A DNA stretch of 64,000 bases from Halopseudomonas oceani (lineage in GTDB: Bacteria; Pseudomonadota; Gammaproteobacteria; Pseudomonadales; Pseudomonadaceae): assembly GCF_002903165.1 (NCBI RefSeq), contig NZ_PPSK01000008.1, positions 1 through 64,000 of the forward strand, given 5' to 3'. Positions 29,188-38,522 of the stretch are shown piece after piece. Below the pieces are notes generated by a model. The model made no database searches and was not told where the DNA came from. It saw nothing but the letters and a program-made list of their open reading frames with translations. How positions within the stretch are numbered: the stretch's first letter is position 1; each line of letters begins with the position of its first letter. The position numbers and the translations under genes were made by a program.

Positions 29188-30660
29188 ATGACACAAGAAC
29201 AACAAGCATTTGAACCTGTACCACTGGATGTACTAATCATCGGCGCGGGGCTATCCGGCATAGGCGCGGCCCATGCGCTCAGCGCTCAGTGCCCAGACAA
29301 GCGTTATCTGATTCTTGAGCGCCGCCAGGCCATCGGGGGAACTTGGGACCTGTTTCGCTATCCTGGCATCCGCTCCGATTCGGACATGTACACCCTAAGC
29401 TACAGCTACAAGCCCTGGACCAACCGCAAGTCTATCGCTGACGGACCTGACATCAAGCGCTACATCGAAGAGATCGCCGAAGACTCAGGTGCAATTCACA
29501 ACATACGATTCCAGCGCCGCGTGGTCTCTGCAAACTGGTCCAGCGAGCGAGCACGGTGGGAGGTTGTTGCCGTTACTACCGACGCGTCCGGTCAGGAGCA
29601 GGAAGAACATTACCAGGCCCGCTTCCTGTTCTCCTGTTCAGGCTACTACAGCTACGATGAAGGTTACCGGCCGCAATTCCCCAACGAAAATGCATTCAAG
29701 GGGCAGATTATTCACCCGCAGTTCTGGCCGGAAAACCTCGACTACAGCGGTAAGCGGGTGATCGTTATTGGTAGCGGCGCGACAGCGGTTACGCTGGTTC
29801 CGGCAATGGCCAAAACGGCCGCTCACGTCACCATGCTTCAGCGCACCCCCAGTTATGTGGTAACGCGCCCGCAGCGCGACGGTATCGCCCAGACGTTGCA
29901 AAAATGGATGCCATTGCAGGCTGCTCACTCGCTGACCCGCTGGAAGAACGTGTTTTTGACCCAATTCTTTTATCGCGTCGCTCGCAACCGTCCCGAGCAG
30001 TTCAAAGAACGCGTGCTACACATGGTCAAGACCCAGATTGGCGATGTCGATATGAAGCACTTCACCCCTGACTACAAGCCATGGGATCAGCGCGTCTGCG
30101 CGGTGCCGGATGGCGACCTGTTCCGCGATGTGCGGGCCGGCCGTGCCAGTGTTGTGACCGATACCATCGATAGCTTTACCGAAACCGGCATTCGTCTGAG
30201 CTCCGGCGAGGAGCTTGAGGCCGACATCATCGTGACGGCAACCGGCCTCAAGGTGAATGCCCTGGGTGATGTGACCGTCTCGGTTGATGGCGCCCCCATG
30301 CTGTTCAACGAGCGCATGTCCTATAAGGGCATGATGCTCAGTGATGTGCCGAATATGATCGTCACCTTCGGCTATACCAATGCGTCCTGGACCCTGAAAG
30401 CCGAATTGACGGCCAACTATGCTTGCCGTCTGCTGCGCTACATGGACAAACATAACTACCGCGAGGCCGTGGTACGCCGCGATGCGTCGGTGCAGGAGCA
30501 GCCTTTCCTTGACTTCACCTCCGGCTATGTTCAGCGCGCTGCCAACGTGTTGCCGAAACAGGGAGATCGTGCGCCGTGGCAATTGCACCAGAACTACCTG
30601 AAGGACAAGTTCACCATCCAGTACGGCCGTATCGATGACGGCGTAATGCAGTTTCAATAA
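29188..30660 (+). CDS. Flavin-containing Baeyer-Villiger monooxygenase
   Basis: This FAD- and NADPH-dependent class B monooxygenase (490 residues) inserts an oxygen next to a ketone to give an ester, or oxidises S or N atoms. It has the FAD Rossmann motif GAGLSG at residues 19-24, the NADPH motif GSGATA at 195-200, and between them the Baeyer-Villiger fingerprint FKGQIIHPQFWP at 170-181. The general pattern is that of the EthA-like branch. It is the first gene of an operon with a dehydrogenase and an alpha/beta hydrolase, which supports true ketone oxidation. It is under the divergent TetR repressor. Confidence 0.94.
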   Translation: MTQEQQAFEPVPLDVLIIGAGLSGIGAAHALSAQCPDKRYLILERRQAIGGTWDLFRYPGIRSDSDMYTLSYSYKPWTNRKSIADGPDIKRYIEEIAEDSGAIHNIRFQRRVVSANWSSERARWEVVAVTTDASGQEQEEHYQARFLFSCSGYYSYDEGYRPQFPNENAFKGQIIHPQFWPENLDYSGKRVIVIGSGATAVTLVPAMAKTAAHVTMLQRTPSYVVTRPQRDGIAQTLQKWMPLQAAHSLTRWKNVFLTQFFYRVARNRPEQFKERVLHMVKTQIGDVDMKHFTPDYKPWDQRVCAVPDGDLFRDVRAGRASVVTDTIDSFTETGIRLSSGEELEADIIVTATGLKVNALGDVTVSVDGAPMLFNERMSYKGMMLSDVPNMIVTFGYTNASWTLKAELTANYACRLLRYMDKHNYREAVVRRDASVQEQPFLDFTSGYVQRAANVLPKQGDRAPWQLHQNYLKDKFTIQYGRIDDGVMQFQ

Positions 30661-30677
30661 TAAGGAAAACGAACGAA

Positions 30678-31493
30678 ATGCAGACCAAAGATCGTGTAGC
30701 GGTGCTCACCGGAGCCGGCAGCGGCATCGGCCGTGCGCTGGCCAATGCTCTGGCACGCAGTGGTTGTAACCTGGCGCTGGCGGACCTTAATCAGGACTCA
30801 TTGGCCGAAACGGCAACGCAAGCGCGGGCGATGGGCGTTCGCGTAAGCGAGCATCCGCTCGACGTCTCGGACCGTGCAGCTGTTGCGGCCTTGCCAGCCG
30901 CAGTCATTGCCGAGCACGGCAGTGTGGACCTGCTGATCAACAACGCGGGGGTTGCTCTGGGGGGCAACTTCGACCAGGTCAGCGTCGAGAACTTCGACTG
31001 GCTGATGTCAATCAACTTCGACGCGGTTGTTACCATGTGCCGGGCATTCTTGCCGCTACTGAAACAGCGACCAGAGGCCCGTATCGTCAATGTTTCGAGC
31101 CTGTTTGGGCTGATCACCCCAGCGGGCCAGACCGCTTACTGCGCGAGCAAGTTTGCGGTCCGTGGTTTCTCCAACGCGCTGCGCCTTGAACTGCTCGACA
31201 GCAACGTAGGCGTGACCGTGGTTCACCCTGGCGGCGTTGCGACCTCCATTGCCACCAGCGCACGTTCACCCGAAACTGTCAGCGAGGCCGAAAAGCAGCA
31301 GAAGCTGGACAGAGCCAACCGCCTGCTGCGCATGCCGCCGCCCAAGGCTGCCCAGATCATCCTCAAGGGTATTGAGCGTGACAAGGCACGTGTGCTGGTC
31401 GGCAACGACGCCCGTATCCTGTCCTGGCTGGAACGGCTGATGCCCGTCAACTACTGGCGTTTGCTGGCGGGGCTGGCCACCAAAGACGCATAA
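30678..31493 (+). CDS. Short-chain dehydrogenase/reductase
   Basis: The 271-residue protein is a classical SDR: nucleotide motif TGAGSGIG at residues 11-18, NNAG at 88-91, catalytic Ser at 140/141 and Y-x3-K at 154-158 (YCASK). Asp36 at the end of the second strand (ALADLN) suggests NAD(H). In this operon its likely job is oxidation of a secondary alcohol to the ketone used by the monooxygenase, or the reverse. It starts 17 bases after the monooxygenase stop with an AAGGA ribosome site. Substrate unknown. Confidence 0.93.
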   Translation: MQTKDRVAVLTGAGSGIGRALANALARSGCNLALADLNQDSLAETATQARAMGVRVSEHPLDVSDRAAVAALPAAVIAEHGSVDLLINNAGVALGGNFDQVSVENFDWLMSINFDAVVTMCRAFLPLLKQRPEARIVNVSSLFGLITPAGQTAYCASKFAVRGFSNALRLELLDSNVGVTVVHPGGVATSIATSARSPETVSEAEKQQKLDRANRLLRMPPPKAAQIILKGIERDKARVLVGNDARILSWLERLMPVNYWRLLAGLATKDA

Positions 31494-31521
31494 GCACTCA
31501 CCTGACGCAAAGGATCTCAAC

Positions 31522-32475
31522 GTGAACTATCTGTTCAGTTTTCTGCTGATTGCACTGCTGCTGGGTATTGCCGGGCTGTACCTGTATACCCTGTTCATCG
31601 CCAAGCGGGTCGAGTTGGGCCTGCCGCCTGAAGGCAGCTTCGTTACCGTGATGGGTAATCGTATTCACTATATCGAGCAGGGCAGTGGGCCGGATACCAT
31701 TCTGCTGATTCACGGCCTGAGCGGGGTCGCCCAGAACTTCGGTTATGGTGTGATTGATGCGCTGGCTAAAACGCATCGAGTGGTCGCCATTGATCGCCCT
31801 GGCAGCGGCTATTCAGAGCGCCCTGCCCGCTCCTCTGCCTCTCTTGCAGTGCAGGCGGATGTGGTTGCAGGTGTCATTGATGCGCTGCAACTCGGCAAGC
31901 CGCTGCTGGTTGGCCACTCACTGGGAGGTGCAGTCTCTCTGGCTACCGCACTGCGTCATCCAGACAAGGTCCGCGGACTGGCGCTGGTCGCGCCGTTAAC
32001 CCACATGCCGAGCAAGATTTCCGACGCCTTCAACGGCTTTGCCATTCGCCAACCGTGGTTGCGCACACTGGTGGGCTGGACGCTCGCCGTTCCCATGTCG
32101 ATTCGTAAGCGCGAGCAGATCATGGATATCGTGTTTGGGCCGGAAACGGTGCCGGCGGACTTCCCGATGCGCGGCGGCGGCTTCCTGGGCCTGCGTCCAA
32201 GCCACTTTATCGCAGCCTCGACAGACATGAACGCATTGGAGGCTGTGTTGCCGTTGATGCAGCTGCGCTATGACGATCTACAACTGCCGATTGGCGTGCT
32301 GTATGGGCGTCAGGATCGTATTCTCGACCCGGCCGAGCAGGGCCAGGCATTGGCTGATCGTTTGTCGGTTGTTGAGTTGGAACTTGTGGACGGTGGTCAC
32401 ATGCTGCCGGTTACCCAACCGGAAATCACGATCGACTTCATCTTGCGCCAACTTCAGCGTCAACAGGCGGCTTGA
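31522..32475 (+). CDS. Membrane-anchored alpha/beta hydrolase (likely esterase)
   Basis: The 317-residue protein has an N-terminal membrane segment (about residues 4-27) and an alpha/beta hydrolase domain with oxyanion motif HGLSG at 64-68, nucleophile Ser133 in GHSLGG, a probable acid in YGRQDRILDP and His293 in DGGHMLP. As third gene of the operon it would cleave the ester made by the monooxygenase. Translation starts at a GTG at 31522 behind AAAGGA. A terminator follows the stop, closing the operon. Confidence 0.92.
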   Translation: MNYLFSFLLIALLLGIAGLYLYTLFIAKRVELGLPPEGSFVTVMGNRIHYIEQGSGPDTILLIHGLSGVAQNFGYGVIDALAKTHRVVAIDRPGSGYSERPARSSASLAVQADVVAGVIDALQLGKPLLVGHSLGGAVSLATALRHPDKVRGLALVAPLTHMPSKISDAFNGFAIRQPWLRTLVGWTLAVPMSIRKREQIMDIVFGPETVPADFPMRGGGFLGLRPSHFIAASTDMNALEAVLPLMQLRYDDLQLPIGVLYGRQDRILDPAEQGQALADRLSVVELELVDGGHMLPVTQPEITIDFILRQLQRQQAA

Positions 32476-32477
32476 TC

Positions 32478-32505
32478 AAAAAGGGGCGTTCAGGCGCCCC
32501 TTCTC
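32478..32505 (+). terminator. Terminator of the BVMO operon
   Basis: Stem AAGGGGCG (32481-32488) with CGCCCCTT (32495-32502), loop TTCAGG, preceded by an A-run. The T-tail is short (TTCTCG). Confidence 0.7.
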
Positions 32506-32601
32506 GTGTCGTGACCCAGGTCACAGGTTCCCGGGTCAGTCTGAACCCCTCCCGCCCTCCCCAGTCACATCTACTGTGTTTACTGAAGGAGGAAAGCCCC
32601 A

Positions 32602-32820
32602 ATGAAACACTGGAAAGTCGCCACGCTAGGTATTCTCGGCCTGTTCATTCTTGCCGGCTGTGGCAATGACTACCTGGTACGCACCAGCGATGGCCAGGTT
32701 ATGGAAGCGGAAGACAAACCCCAGATTGACGAAGAAACCGGCATGATCGAGTTTGAGGATGCGACCGATCGTGACCGGCAGATGAAGCAGGAAGACGTCG
32801 AAGAGATCATCGAGCGCTGA
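32602..32820 (+). CDS. YgdI/YgdR-family small lipoprotein
   Basis: The 72-residue lipoprotein has a signal with lipobox ILAGC (Cys21) and the DUF903/YgdI-YgdR SH3-like domain (NDYLVRTSDGQVMEAEDKPQIDEETGMIEFEDATDRDRQMKQEDVEEI). Such lipoproteins of unknown function are common in gammaproteobacteria, often in several copies. A GGAGG ribosome site precedes the ATG. It has its own terminator. Confidence 0.9.
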   Translation: MKHWKVATLGILGLFILAGCGNDYLVRTSDGQVMEAEDKPQIDEETGMIEFEDATDRDRQMKQEDVEEIIER

Positions 32821-32838
32821 GCACATACTTCGGCCAGC

Positions 32839-32866
32839 AAAAAGGGCTGCATAGCAGCCCTTTTTT
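32839..32866. terminator. Bidirectional terminator between the lipoprotein and TonB-receptor genes
   Basis: Stem AAAAGGGCTGC (32840-32850) with GCAGCCCTTTT (32854-32864), loop ATA, followed by more T. It serves both convergent genes. Confidence 0.88.
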
Positions 32867-32901
32867 GTGCCCGCACAGCAGGCAATTGACCGCGGCTGGC
32901 A

Positions 32902-35340
32902 TTACCACCGATAGCTGAGCGATGCGGTTACGTTACGCCCTTCGCCCCAATAGCAGCTCATCGCTGAGATACAGGTCGATATGTACTCCCGGTCGGTCAG
33001 GTTGTTGGCGCTGAGCTGCAACGATACCCCCGGCTCACCTGTCAGCGCGCGCAAATCATAGCTGACGGCCGCATCGAACAGGGTCGCCGCATCACTTTTG
33101 TAGTTGTTTGCAGTCTCGCCGTAGGAGGCCCCGAGGTAGCGCGCCCCCGCCCCCATGCCCAATCCTTTAAGCAGCCCGTCCTGCAGGCGGTAATCCAGCC
33201 ACAGACTGCCCTGCTGTTTCGGCACGAACGGCTGCTGATTGCCCTCGATGGCTGCGTTCCCGTCGCGGGTGATCTCGCTGTCTGTCCAGGCCCAGGAAGC
33301 GATTGCCTGCATCCTTTGGGTGACTTCCATCTTGCCTTCCAGCTCGATGCCCTGGATCTCCACCTCTCCTGTTTGTGAGCGCTGGTTGGTCACCAGGTCA
33401 CGGGTAAGCACATCCTGTTGCGTCAAACGATAGGCAGACAGGGTAAACAGACTCCGGCTACCGACGGGCTGGTAGCGCAGGCCCAGCTCATACTGCTCGC
33501 CCTCAGTCGGCTTTAGCGCCTCTCCGTCGTCGCCGGTACCGGCTGTCGGAGCAAATGACCGGGTGTAGCCAACGTAAGGTGCCAGGCCATTATCAAAGCT
33601 GTAAACCAGTCCGGCTCGACCACTGAACGCTTCATCATCCTGCTTGACGCTGGTTCGGGTTCCACCCAGGTAGTCAGTCACGTCGTTATCAGCCTTGGCG
33701 ACATCGTATCGTCCGGCGAGCTGAACGCTCCAGGCGTGCCATTGGATTTCGTCCTGCAGATAGAGCCCAACCTGATAACGGTCCTGGTCCCGCCTGGTGG
33801 TCAAGGGTGGTTCTATCGCGTCCCCTGTATATTGCAGTGTCGTCAGGTCGATAGGGCTGACGCTCAGACCGCTGAAATGTTCATCATAGCGGCCCTCCTC
33901 ACGCTGGTAGTCGAGACCGAGCAGCAGGCGGTGTTCAACGTCGCCGAGCTGCACCGCCGCCATTGCCTGGTTGTCAATCGTCAGAGCGCGGCTCTGCTCC
34001 GGAAACGCCCAGGCGTAACGAACCAGACTGTTGCCTGACAGCATGTAGCCCTGAACGCGTCGGGTGTCGGTATCCACATCGCTCAGTCGCAGATTCTGGC
34101 GCAGGGTCCAGGTGTCGTTGAGCTGATGCTCCAACTCATAACCGAGCAAGAACTGTTCGTTCACGAAGTGATCATAGCCGGGCTCGCCGATAAAGGTATC
34201 CGGCCCAAGCTTGCCCCAGCCGGCGCCGCCATACAGCGTACCCAGAGCAGGCAGCGCCGGTGGCGCGCCACCACCGTCAGCATCAATCTTTTGATAATGT
34301 GCAAGCAGCGTCAGGCGCGTACTGTCGCTGACCTGCCACATGAGCGACGGAGCGAGCAACGTCCGCTCCTCACCGACATGGTCCACTTGGGAGTCGGCTT
34401 CCCGGCCGAGGCCAACAACGCGATAGGCAACAGAGCCCTGCTCGTTCACGTCACCCCCCAGGTCAAACGCCAGCTCGCGATGATTATGGCTACCATACTG
34501 CAGCCGCAGTTCGTTGTCGGCTCCGGTTCCTGGACGCTTGCTGATCATATTGAGCAGGCCGCCCGGCAGGCTTTGGCCGTACAGCACCGAAGCCGGCCCT
34601 TTCAGCACTTCAACGCGTTCCAGCAGGTAAGGATCAATACGCGGCTGCGCATATCCCAGCACGCCGTAGGGCAGGCGCAGTCCGTCCATGAACCGGCCCG
34701 GATTGAAACCACGGACCGACAGCCAGTCGTGGCGCATATCGGTATTACCGTACTGGCTGACGACCCCCGGCGTGTATTGCAAAGCCTGGGTGACATCCCC
34801 TGCCCCGCGTGCCTCGATTTCCTCTCGAGTAACGACGTTTACGGCCTGGGCATTCTGCAGAATGCTTGTGCCTGTCTTCGAGGCCGTAGCGCTGTTTTCG
34901 GCCACAATGCTAGCGGCGGGCAACAGCGGGTTCTGCCCCGAGCGCTCGGCGGTCACCTCCAGTACCCTCAGCATTGTGCTGCCAGCGCTGACGGACTGGA
35001 TCAGGTACACACCACCACCCAGATCCTTTGCGTAAAGTCCGCTACCTTCCAGCAACCGAGCAAATCCGGCACCGACGCTGAAGTCACCAACCAGCGCTGG
35101 AGCGCGCAATGCGCCAATCTGTGTGGCGTTAAACTGAACGCTTACGCCTGCCTGCCTGGCGAAGTCAGTCAGCGCTGCGCCGAGACTGCCAGCAACAAGC
35201 TCATAGTGCCGGGTCGGTGCGACCGATGGATCGGCCAGTGCCGTTCCCGGAACCAACGCACCGAGGGTGATGGCCAGTGCCAGCGGCGCGATGCGCACGG
35301 GTGCCGCTACTACTGCGCTGGCGTTAAAGCGTGTATTCAT
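32902..35340 (-). CDS. TonB-dependent siderophore receptor with signalling (STN) domain
   Basis: The 812-residue outer-membrane receptor imports a ferric siderophore using TonB energy. It has a Sec signal (about residues 1-36), a secretin/TonB short N-terminal signalling domain (about 45-115), a TonB-box region (about 123-135, LRVLEVTAERS), a plug domain (VNVVTREEIEARGAGDVTQALQYTPGV, VEVLKGPASVLYG) and a 22-strand barrel ending in aromatic Trp (SLSYRW). The STN domain shows that it signals to the adjacent FecR/FecI pair, as FecA, FpvA and FoxA do. The ATG follows AAGGAG. The ligand is unknown; the plug style suggests a hydroxamate-type siderophore, possibly one made by other microbes. Confidence 0.95.
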   Translation of the reverse strand: MNTRFNASAVVAAPVRIAPLALAITLGALVPGTALADPSVAPTRHYELVAGSLGAALTDFARQAGVSVQFNATQIGALRAPALVGDFSVGAGFARLLEGSGLYAKDLGGGVYLIQSVSAGSTMLRVLEVTAERSGQNPLLPAASIVAENSATASKTGTSILQNAQAVNVVTREEIEARGAGDVTQALQYTPGVVSQYGNTDMRHDWLSVRGFNPGRFMDGLRLPYGVLGYAQPRIDPYLLERVEVLKGPASVLYGQSLPGGLLNMISKRPGTGADNELRLQYGSHNHRELAFDLGGDVNEQGSVAYRVVGLGREADSQVDHVGEERTLLAPSLMWQVSDSTRLTLLAHYQKIDADGGGAPPALPALGTLYGGAGWGKLGPDTFIGEPGYDHFVNEQFLLGYELEHQLNDTWTLRQNLRLSDVDTDTRRVQGYMLSGNSLVRYAWAFPEQSRALTIDNQAMAAVQLGDVEHRLLLGLDYQREEGRYDEHFSGLSVSPIDLTTLQYTGDAIEPPLTTRRDQDRYQVGLYLQDEIQWHAWSVQLAGRYDVAKADNDVTDYLGGTRTSVKQDDEAFSGRAGLVYSFDNGLAPYVGYTRSFAPTAGTGDDGEALKPTEGEQYELGLRYQPVGSRSLFTLSAYRLTQQDVLTRDLVTNQRSQTGEVEIQGIELEGKMEVTQRMQAIASWAWTDSEITRDGNAAIEGNQQPFVPKQQGSLWLDYRLQDGLLKGLGMGAGARYLGASYGETANNYKSDAATLFDAAVSYDLRALTGEPGVSLQLSANNLTDREYISTCISAMSCYWGEGRNVTASLSYRW

Positions 35341-35388
35341 TCAGGGACTCCTTGAAAGCGATCTGTGCTGTAGTCCCTGTTAAAGACA

Positions 35389-35417
35389 CGCGAGTTAAAA
35401 AAAGGGGACAACTCGCG
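35389..35417. repeat. Inverted repeat between fecR-like and receptor genes
   Basis: CGCGAGTT (35389-35396) and AACTCGCG (35410-35417) with a 13-base A/G-rich loop. On the minus-strand transcript it lies between the anti-sigma and receptor genes; it could dampen read-through or protect the receptor mRNA. Confidence 0.5.
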
Positions 35418-35428
35418 GGTGAGGCAGC

Positions 35429-36424
35429 CTAGGCAGAGGCTACCGATACCCAGTAACGGGTACGGTAAATCACTCTGACCGGAAGGCTATGCGGCAAGCT
35501 GGCCAATACCTGATCGGTGTTATCCAACTGAAATGCTCCGCTGACCGGCAAGCCGGCGATGCTTTCCTCGCAGCGCAGAAGCCCTGGACGGTATCGCCCC
35601 AACTCGGCGAGGAAGCGCCCAAGCGGCAGGCTATCGGCAATCAGCAGCCCTTCTGACCAGTCAGCACCATGCGGATCGACGGGTTGAGGCATGGCAGCAT
35701 CCGCGCTGTTGAAGCGCAATTGCTGACCAGCCTGGATCAGCGCGCGGCGCTCGCTGCCGCGCGGCTCAATTTCGACCGCGCCGTCAAATACCTGAACCAG
35801 CGTGCTTTCGCGCTGCTGCCGCACAACGAAGCGCGTACCCAGCGCGCGGACACTGCCATGACGTGTTGTGACCCGCAGCGGACGAGACTGGCCAGCCGCC
35901 TGCAGTGGATCCGCACCACTGTCGACCAGCACTTCACCACGGTGCAGGCGAATAAGCCGCTGCAGCCGGTTAAAGCGAACATCCAGCGCGGTATCGGTGT
36001 TCAGCGTCAGTTCACTTCCATCGTTTAGTGTGATCAAGCGCTGCTCACCAGTGCGGGTGCTGTAATCTGCCCGCCATTCACGCCACGGCAGAGCCTGATA
36101 GCCTGCCACGCCTGCCGGCAAGACAGTCATCAGCAGCACCAGCGACTTGATAGCGCGGCGACGCGACAACTCAGTGCGCTCTCCCAGCACGGCCATCCCC
36201 AGCTGCGGGGGGAGCAAGCCAAACTTGTCGTTAACCTGCTGCGCACGACGCCAGGCCTGCTCGTGCTGCTCGCTGCGGGCGCGCCATTGCGCGAGCTCGG
36301 CAACCAGTTGCTGGTCATGCGGCGTGTCGTGCCAGCGAACAAGCCATTGCGCCGCTTCACGGATTACGGCACGGTCCTGCGATTCGTGTGGTTGGCCAGA
36401 AATCAGGGGGTCAGCAGTATGCAT
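35429..36424 (-). CDS. FecR-family anti-sigma factor/signal transducer
   Basis: FecR-type proteins sit in the inner membrane and pass the siderophore signal from the receptor STN domain to the ECF sigma factor. The 331-residue protein has a cytoplasmic DUF4880-like part with conserved tryptophans (AAQWLVRWHD, ELAQWRARSEQHEQAWRRAQQV), a membrane segment near residues 92-110, and the periplasmic FecR domain (TRTGEQRLITLNDGSELTLNTDTALDVRF) ending in an STN-like C-terminus (LAELGRYRPGLLRC). It overlaps the sigma gene by 22 bases and precedes the receptor gene. Confidence 0.94.
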   Translation of the reverse strand: MHTADPLISGQPHESQDRAVIREAAQWLVRWHDTPHDQQLVAELAQWRARSEQHEQAWRRAQQVNDKFGLLPPQLGMAVLGERTELSRRRAIKSLVLLMTVLPAGVAGYQALPWREWRADYSTRTGEQRLITLNDGSELTLNTDTALDVRFNRLQRLIRLHRGEVLVDSGADPLQAAGQSRPLRVTTRHGSVRALGTRFVVRQQRESTLVQVFDGAVEIEPRGSERRALIQAGQQLRFNSADAAMPQPVDPHGADWSEGLLIADSLPLGRFLAELGRYRPGLLRCEESIAGLPVSGAFQLDNTDQVLASLPHSLPVRVIYRTRYWVSVASA

Positions 36425-36912
36425 TGCTCGTAGGCCTCCGCCATGTCACGTTTGATGGTACGCACGCTCACGCCGAGCTTTGTGGCGATCTGAGCGTAAG
36501 TCAGCCCTTCCAGCTGGGCCAAGAGAAATACACGGCGCGCCCGCGCAGACAGGCCGTCCAGCAAGGCGTCAATTTCGTGCAGAGTCTGCAGCATCACCGC
36601 CTGAACTTCCGGTGACGGAACCTGCGGCTCCGGCAGGCTTGCAAGCGTCTGCAACCAGGCTTGCTCAAGAGCGCGACGACGTAGATGATTGGACAGCAGC
36701 CGCCCGGCGACTGTGCGCAAAAACGCCCGTGGTTCCTGAATTGAATCCCGGGGCGCACGCTCCCGTGCCGTCAACACTCTCAGGAAGGTGTCCTGAGCGA
36801 GGTCGGACGCATCGTGCAAACAGCCAATACGCTGACGCAGCCAACCCACCAGCCAGCGATTGTGCTCTGCGTAAAGTGCTCCGCACTCGCTCCTTGCCTG
36901 CTCTCCTGCCAC
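36403..36912 (-). CDS. ECF sigma factor, FecI type
   Basis: The 169-residue protein is an iron-starvation ECF sigma factor. Region 2 is at about residues 10-75 (DASDLAQDTFLRVLTAR) and region 4 at about 105-160 (LSARARRVFLLAQLEGLTYAQIATKLGVSVRTIKRDM). I chose a GTG at 36912, six bases after GGGAGC. An ATG at 36951 is in frame, but it lies inside a perfect Fur box and the -10 element, so it is not the real start. The gene would be repressed by Fur and, when active, would direct transcription of the receptor gene. Confidence 0.92.
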   Translation of the reverse strand: MAGEQARSECGALYAEHNRWLVGWLRQRIGCLHDASDLAQDTFLRVLTARERAPRDSIQEPRAFLRTVAGRLLSNHLRRRALEQAWLQTLASLPEPQVPSPEVQAVMLQTLHEIDALLDGLSARARRVFLLAQLEGLTYAQIATKLGVSVRTIKRDMAEAYEQCILLTP

Positions 36913-36933
36913 AATAACGCTCCCGACGGCATT

Positions 36934-36952
36934 AATGAGAATAATTCTCATT
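36934..36952. promoter_or_regulatory. Fur box of the sigma-factor gene
   Basis: AATGAGAATAATTCTCATT is a perfect 9-1-9 palindrome matching the Fur consensus (AATGATAAT-type half sites). It starts 22 bases upstream of the GTG and touches the -10 element, the usual position for iron-dependent repression. Confidence 0.9.
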
Positions 36953-36978
36953 GTAGAGTGGCGAGTCGCTAGATGCAA
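36950..36978 (-). promoter_or_regulatory. Candidate promoter of the fecI-like gene
   Basis: On the minus strand, TTGCAT (36973-36978) and TACAAT (36950-36955) are separated by 17 bases; the -10 matches five of six. The Fur box begins within the -10 and extends downstream over the start site. Confidence 0.55.
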
Positions 36979-37108
36979 CGCCTTCCATGCAGTCCGTCGG
37001 CGCAGTGCAACTCGTCGCTTCGCAATGCTGGCAGTGCAGCTGAGGCGGGGATAAAATGCGCGGTTTCCAACGAATGGCAGTCCATGCCACCGCTCCGTGA
37101 GGTCCCTG

Positions 37109-38440
37109 ATGTCCACCCCGTCCAACGCGCCCAAAGTTGGCTTCGTCTCCCTCGGCTGTCCTAAGGCACTGGTTGACTCCGAACGCATTCTGACCCAGCT
37201 GCGCACCGAAGGTTATCAGGTGGTTCCCACCTACGAAGATGCCGACGTGGTGGTCGTTAATACCTGTGGTTTTATCGATACCGCCAAAGCCGAGTCGCTG
37301 GACGCTATTGGCGAGGCCATCGCCGAGAACGGCCGGGTGATCGTCACCGGTTGCATGGGCGTTGAAGAAACCGCAATCCGCGACGTACACCCAAGCGTGC
37401 TTGCGGTAACAGGTCCGCAACAGTATGAACAGGTAGTCAGCGCGGTGCATGAGGTGGTTCCGCCGAAACAGGATCACAACCCGCTGATCGACCTGGTACC
37501 CCCGCAAGGCGTCAAGCTGACGCCCCGCCACTACGCTTACCTGAAAATTTCCGAAGGCTGCAATCACAGCTGCAGCTTCTGCATCATTCCGTCGATGCGC
37601 GGCAAACTGGTCAGCCGGCCGGTTGGTGAAGTACTCAGCGAAGCCGAGCGTCTGGCCAAGGCCGGTGTTAAGGAAGTGCTGGTTATCTCCCAGGACACCA
37701 GCGCCTACGGCGTCGACATCAAGTACCGCACCGGTTTCTGGAACGGCCGCCCGGTTAAATCACGCATGACCGAGATGTGCGAAGCGCTCAGTGAACTGGG
37801 CGTATGGGTACGCCTGCACTACGTCTACCCGTATCCGCATGTGGATGAGCTGATCCCGCTAATGGCCGAGGGCAAGATCCTGCCGTATCTGGATATCCCC
37901 TTCCAGCACGCCAGTCCCAAAGTGCTCAAAGCGATGAAGCGCCCTGCATTTGAAGACAAGACCCTTGCGCGCATCAAGCAGTGGCGCGAAATTTGCCCCG
38001 AGCTGACCATCCGCTCGACCTTTATTGTCGGTTTCCCGGGCGAAACCGAAGAGGATTTCCAGTACCTGCTCGATTGGCTGACCGAAGCCCAGCTCGACCG
38101 CGTTGGCTGCTTCAAGTACTCGCCCGTCGACGGTGCACCCGCCAACGACCTGGGCCTGGAGCCCGTACCGGAAGACGTGCAGCAGGATCGTTGGGAGCGC
38201 TTCATGGCGCACCAGCAGGCGATCTCCACTGCACGTTTGCAACAAAAGATTGGCAAGACCATTCAGGTGATCATCGACGAAGTAGACGACGAAGGCCCGA
38301 TTGGTCGCTCGATGGCGGACGCGCCGGAAATCGACGGCAACGTCTATCTCGATACCGACGAAGATCTGAAGCCGGGAGACATCGTCACCGTTGTTGTGAC
38401 CGACGCCGACGAGTACGACCTCTGGGCGCAGCTGGCCTGA
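37109..38440 (+). CDS. rimO: Ribosomal protein uS12 methylthiotransferase RimO
   Basis: RimO is a radical-SAM enzyme that adds a methylthio group to the conserved Asp (Asp89 in E. coli) of ribosomal protein S12. The 443-residue protein has the N-terminal UPF0004 domain with three cluster cysteines ([33 protein letters not shown]), the radical-SAM CxxxCxxC motif ([11 protein letters not shown]) and a C-terminal TRAM domain ([34 protein letters not shown]). The ATG at 37109 follows GTGAGG. It is divergent from the Fur-controlled sigma gene. Confidence 0.98.
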   Translation: MSTPSNAPKVGFVSLGCPKALVDSERILTQLRTEGYQVVPTYEDADVVVVNTCGFIDTAKAESLDAIGEAIAENGRVIVTGCMGVEETAIRDVHPSVLAVTGPQQYEQVVSAVHEVVPPKQDHNPLIDLVPPQGVKLTPRHYAYLKISEGCNHSCSFCIIPSMRGKLVSRPVGEVLSEAERLAKAGVKEVLVISQDTSAYGVDIKYRTGFWNGRPVKSRMTEMCEALSELGVWVRLHYVYPYPHVDELIPLMAEGKILPYLDIPFQHASPKVLKAMKRPAFEDKTLARIKQWREICPELTIRSTFIVGFPGETEEDFQYLLDWLTEAQLDRVGCFKYSPVDGAPANDLGLEPVPEDVQQDRWERFMAHQQAISTARLQQKIGKTIQVIIDEVDDEGPIGRSMADAPEIDGNVYLDTDEDLKPGDIVTVVVTDADEYDLWAQLA

Positions 38441-38522
38441 CCCCACGCTAAACGGTCATCGCGCCTCAGCCGGCGACCGCTTCCCCCCTGCTTTCCCTTG
38501 CGATACCGACACGGAGCCCGTC

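Noticed and set aside
34126-35355. 409-residue plus-strand frame antisense to the TonB receptor gene
   Set aside because: The receptor on the other strand has all family domains; the antisense product has none.
36913-37206. Longer N-terminus for the ECF sigma factor, from 36951 or further upstream
   Set aside because: The extra codons cover the Fur box and promoter, and a GTG with a proper ribosome site gives the normal family length.
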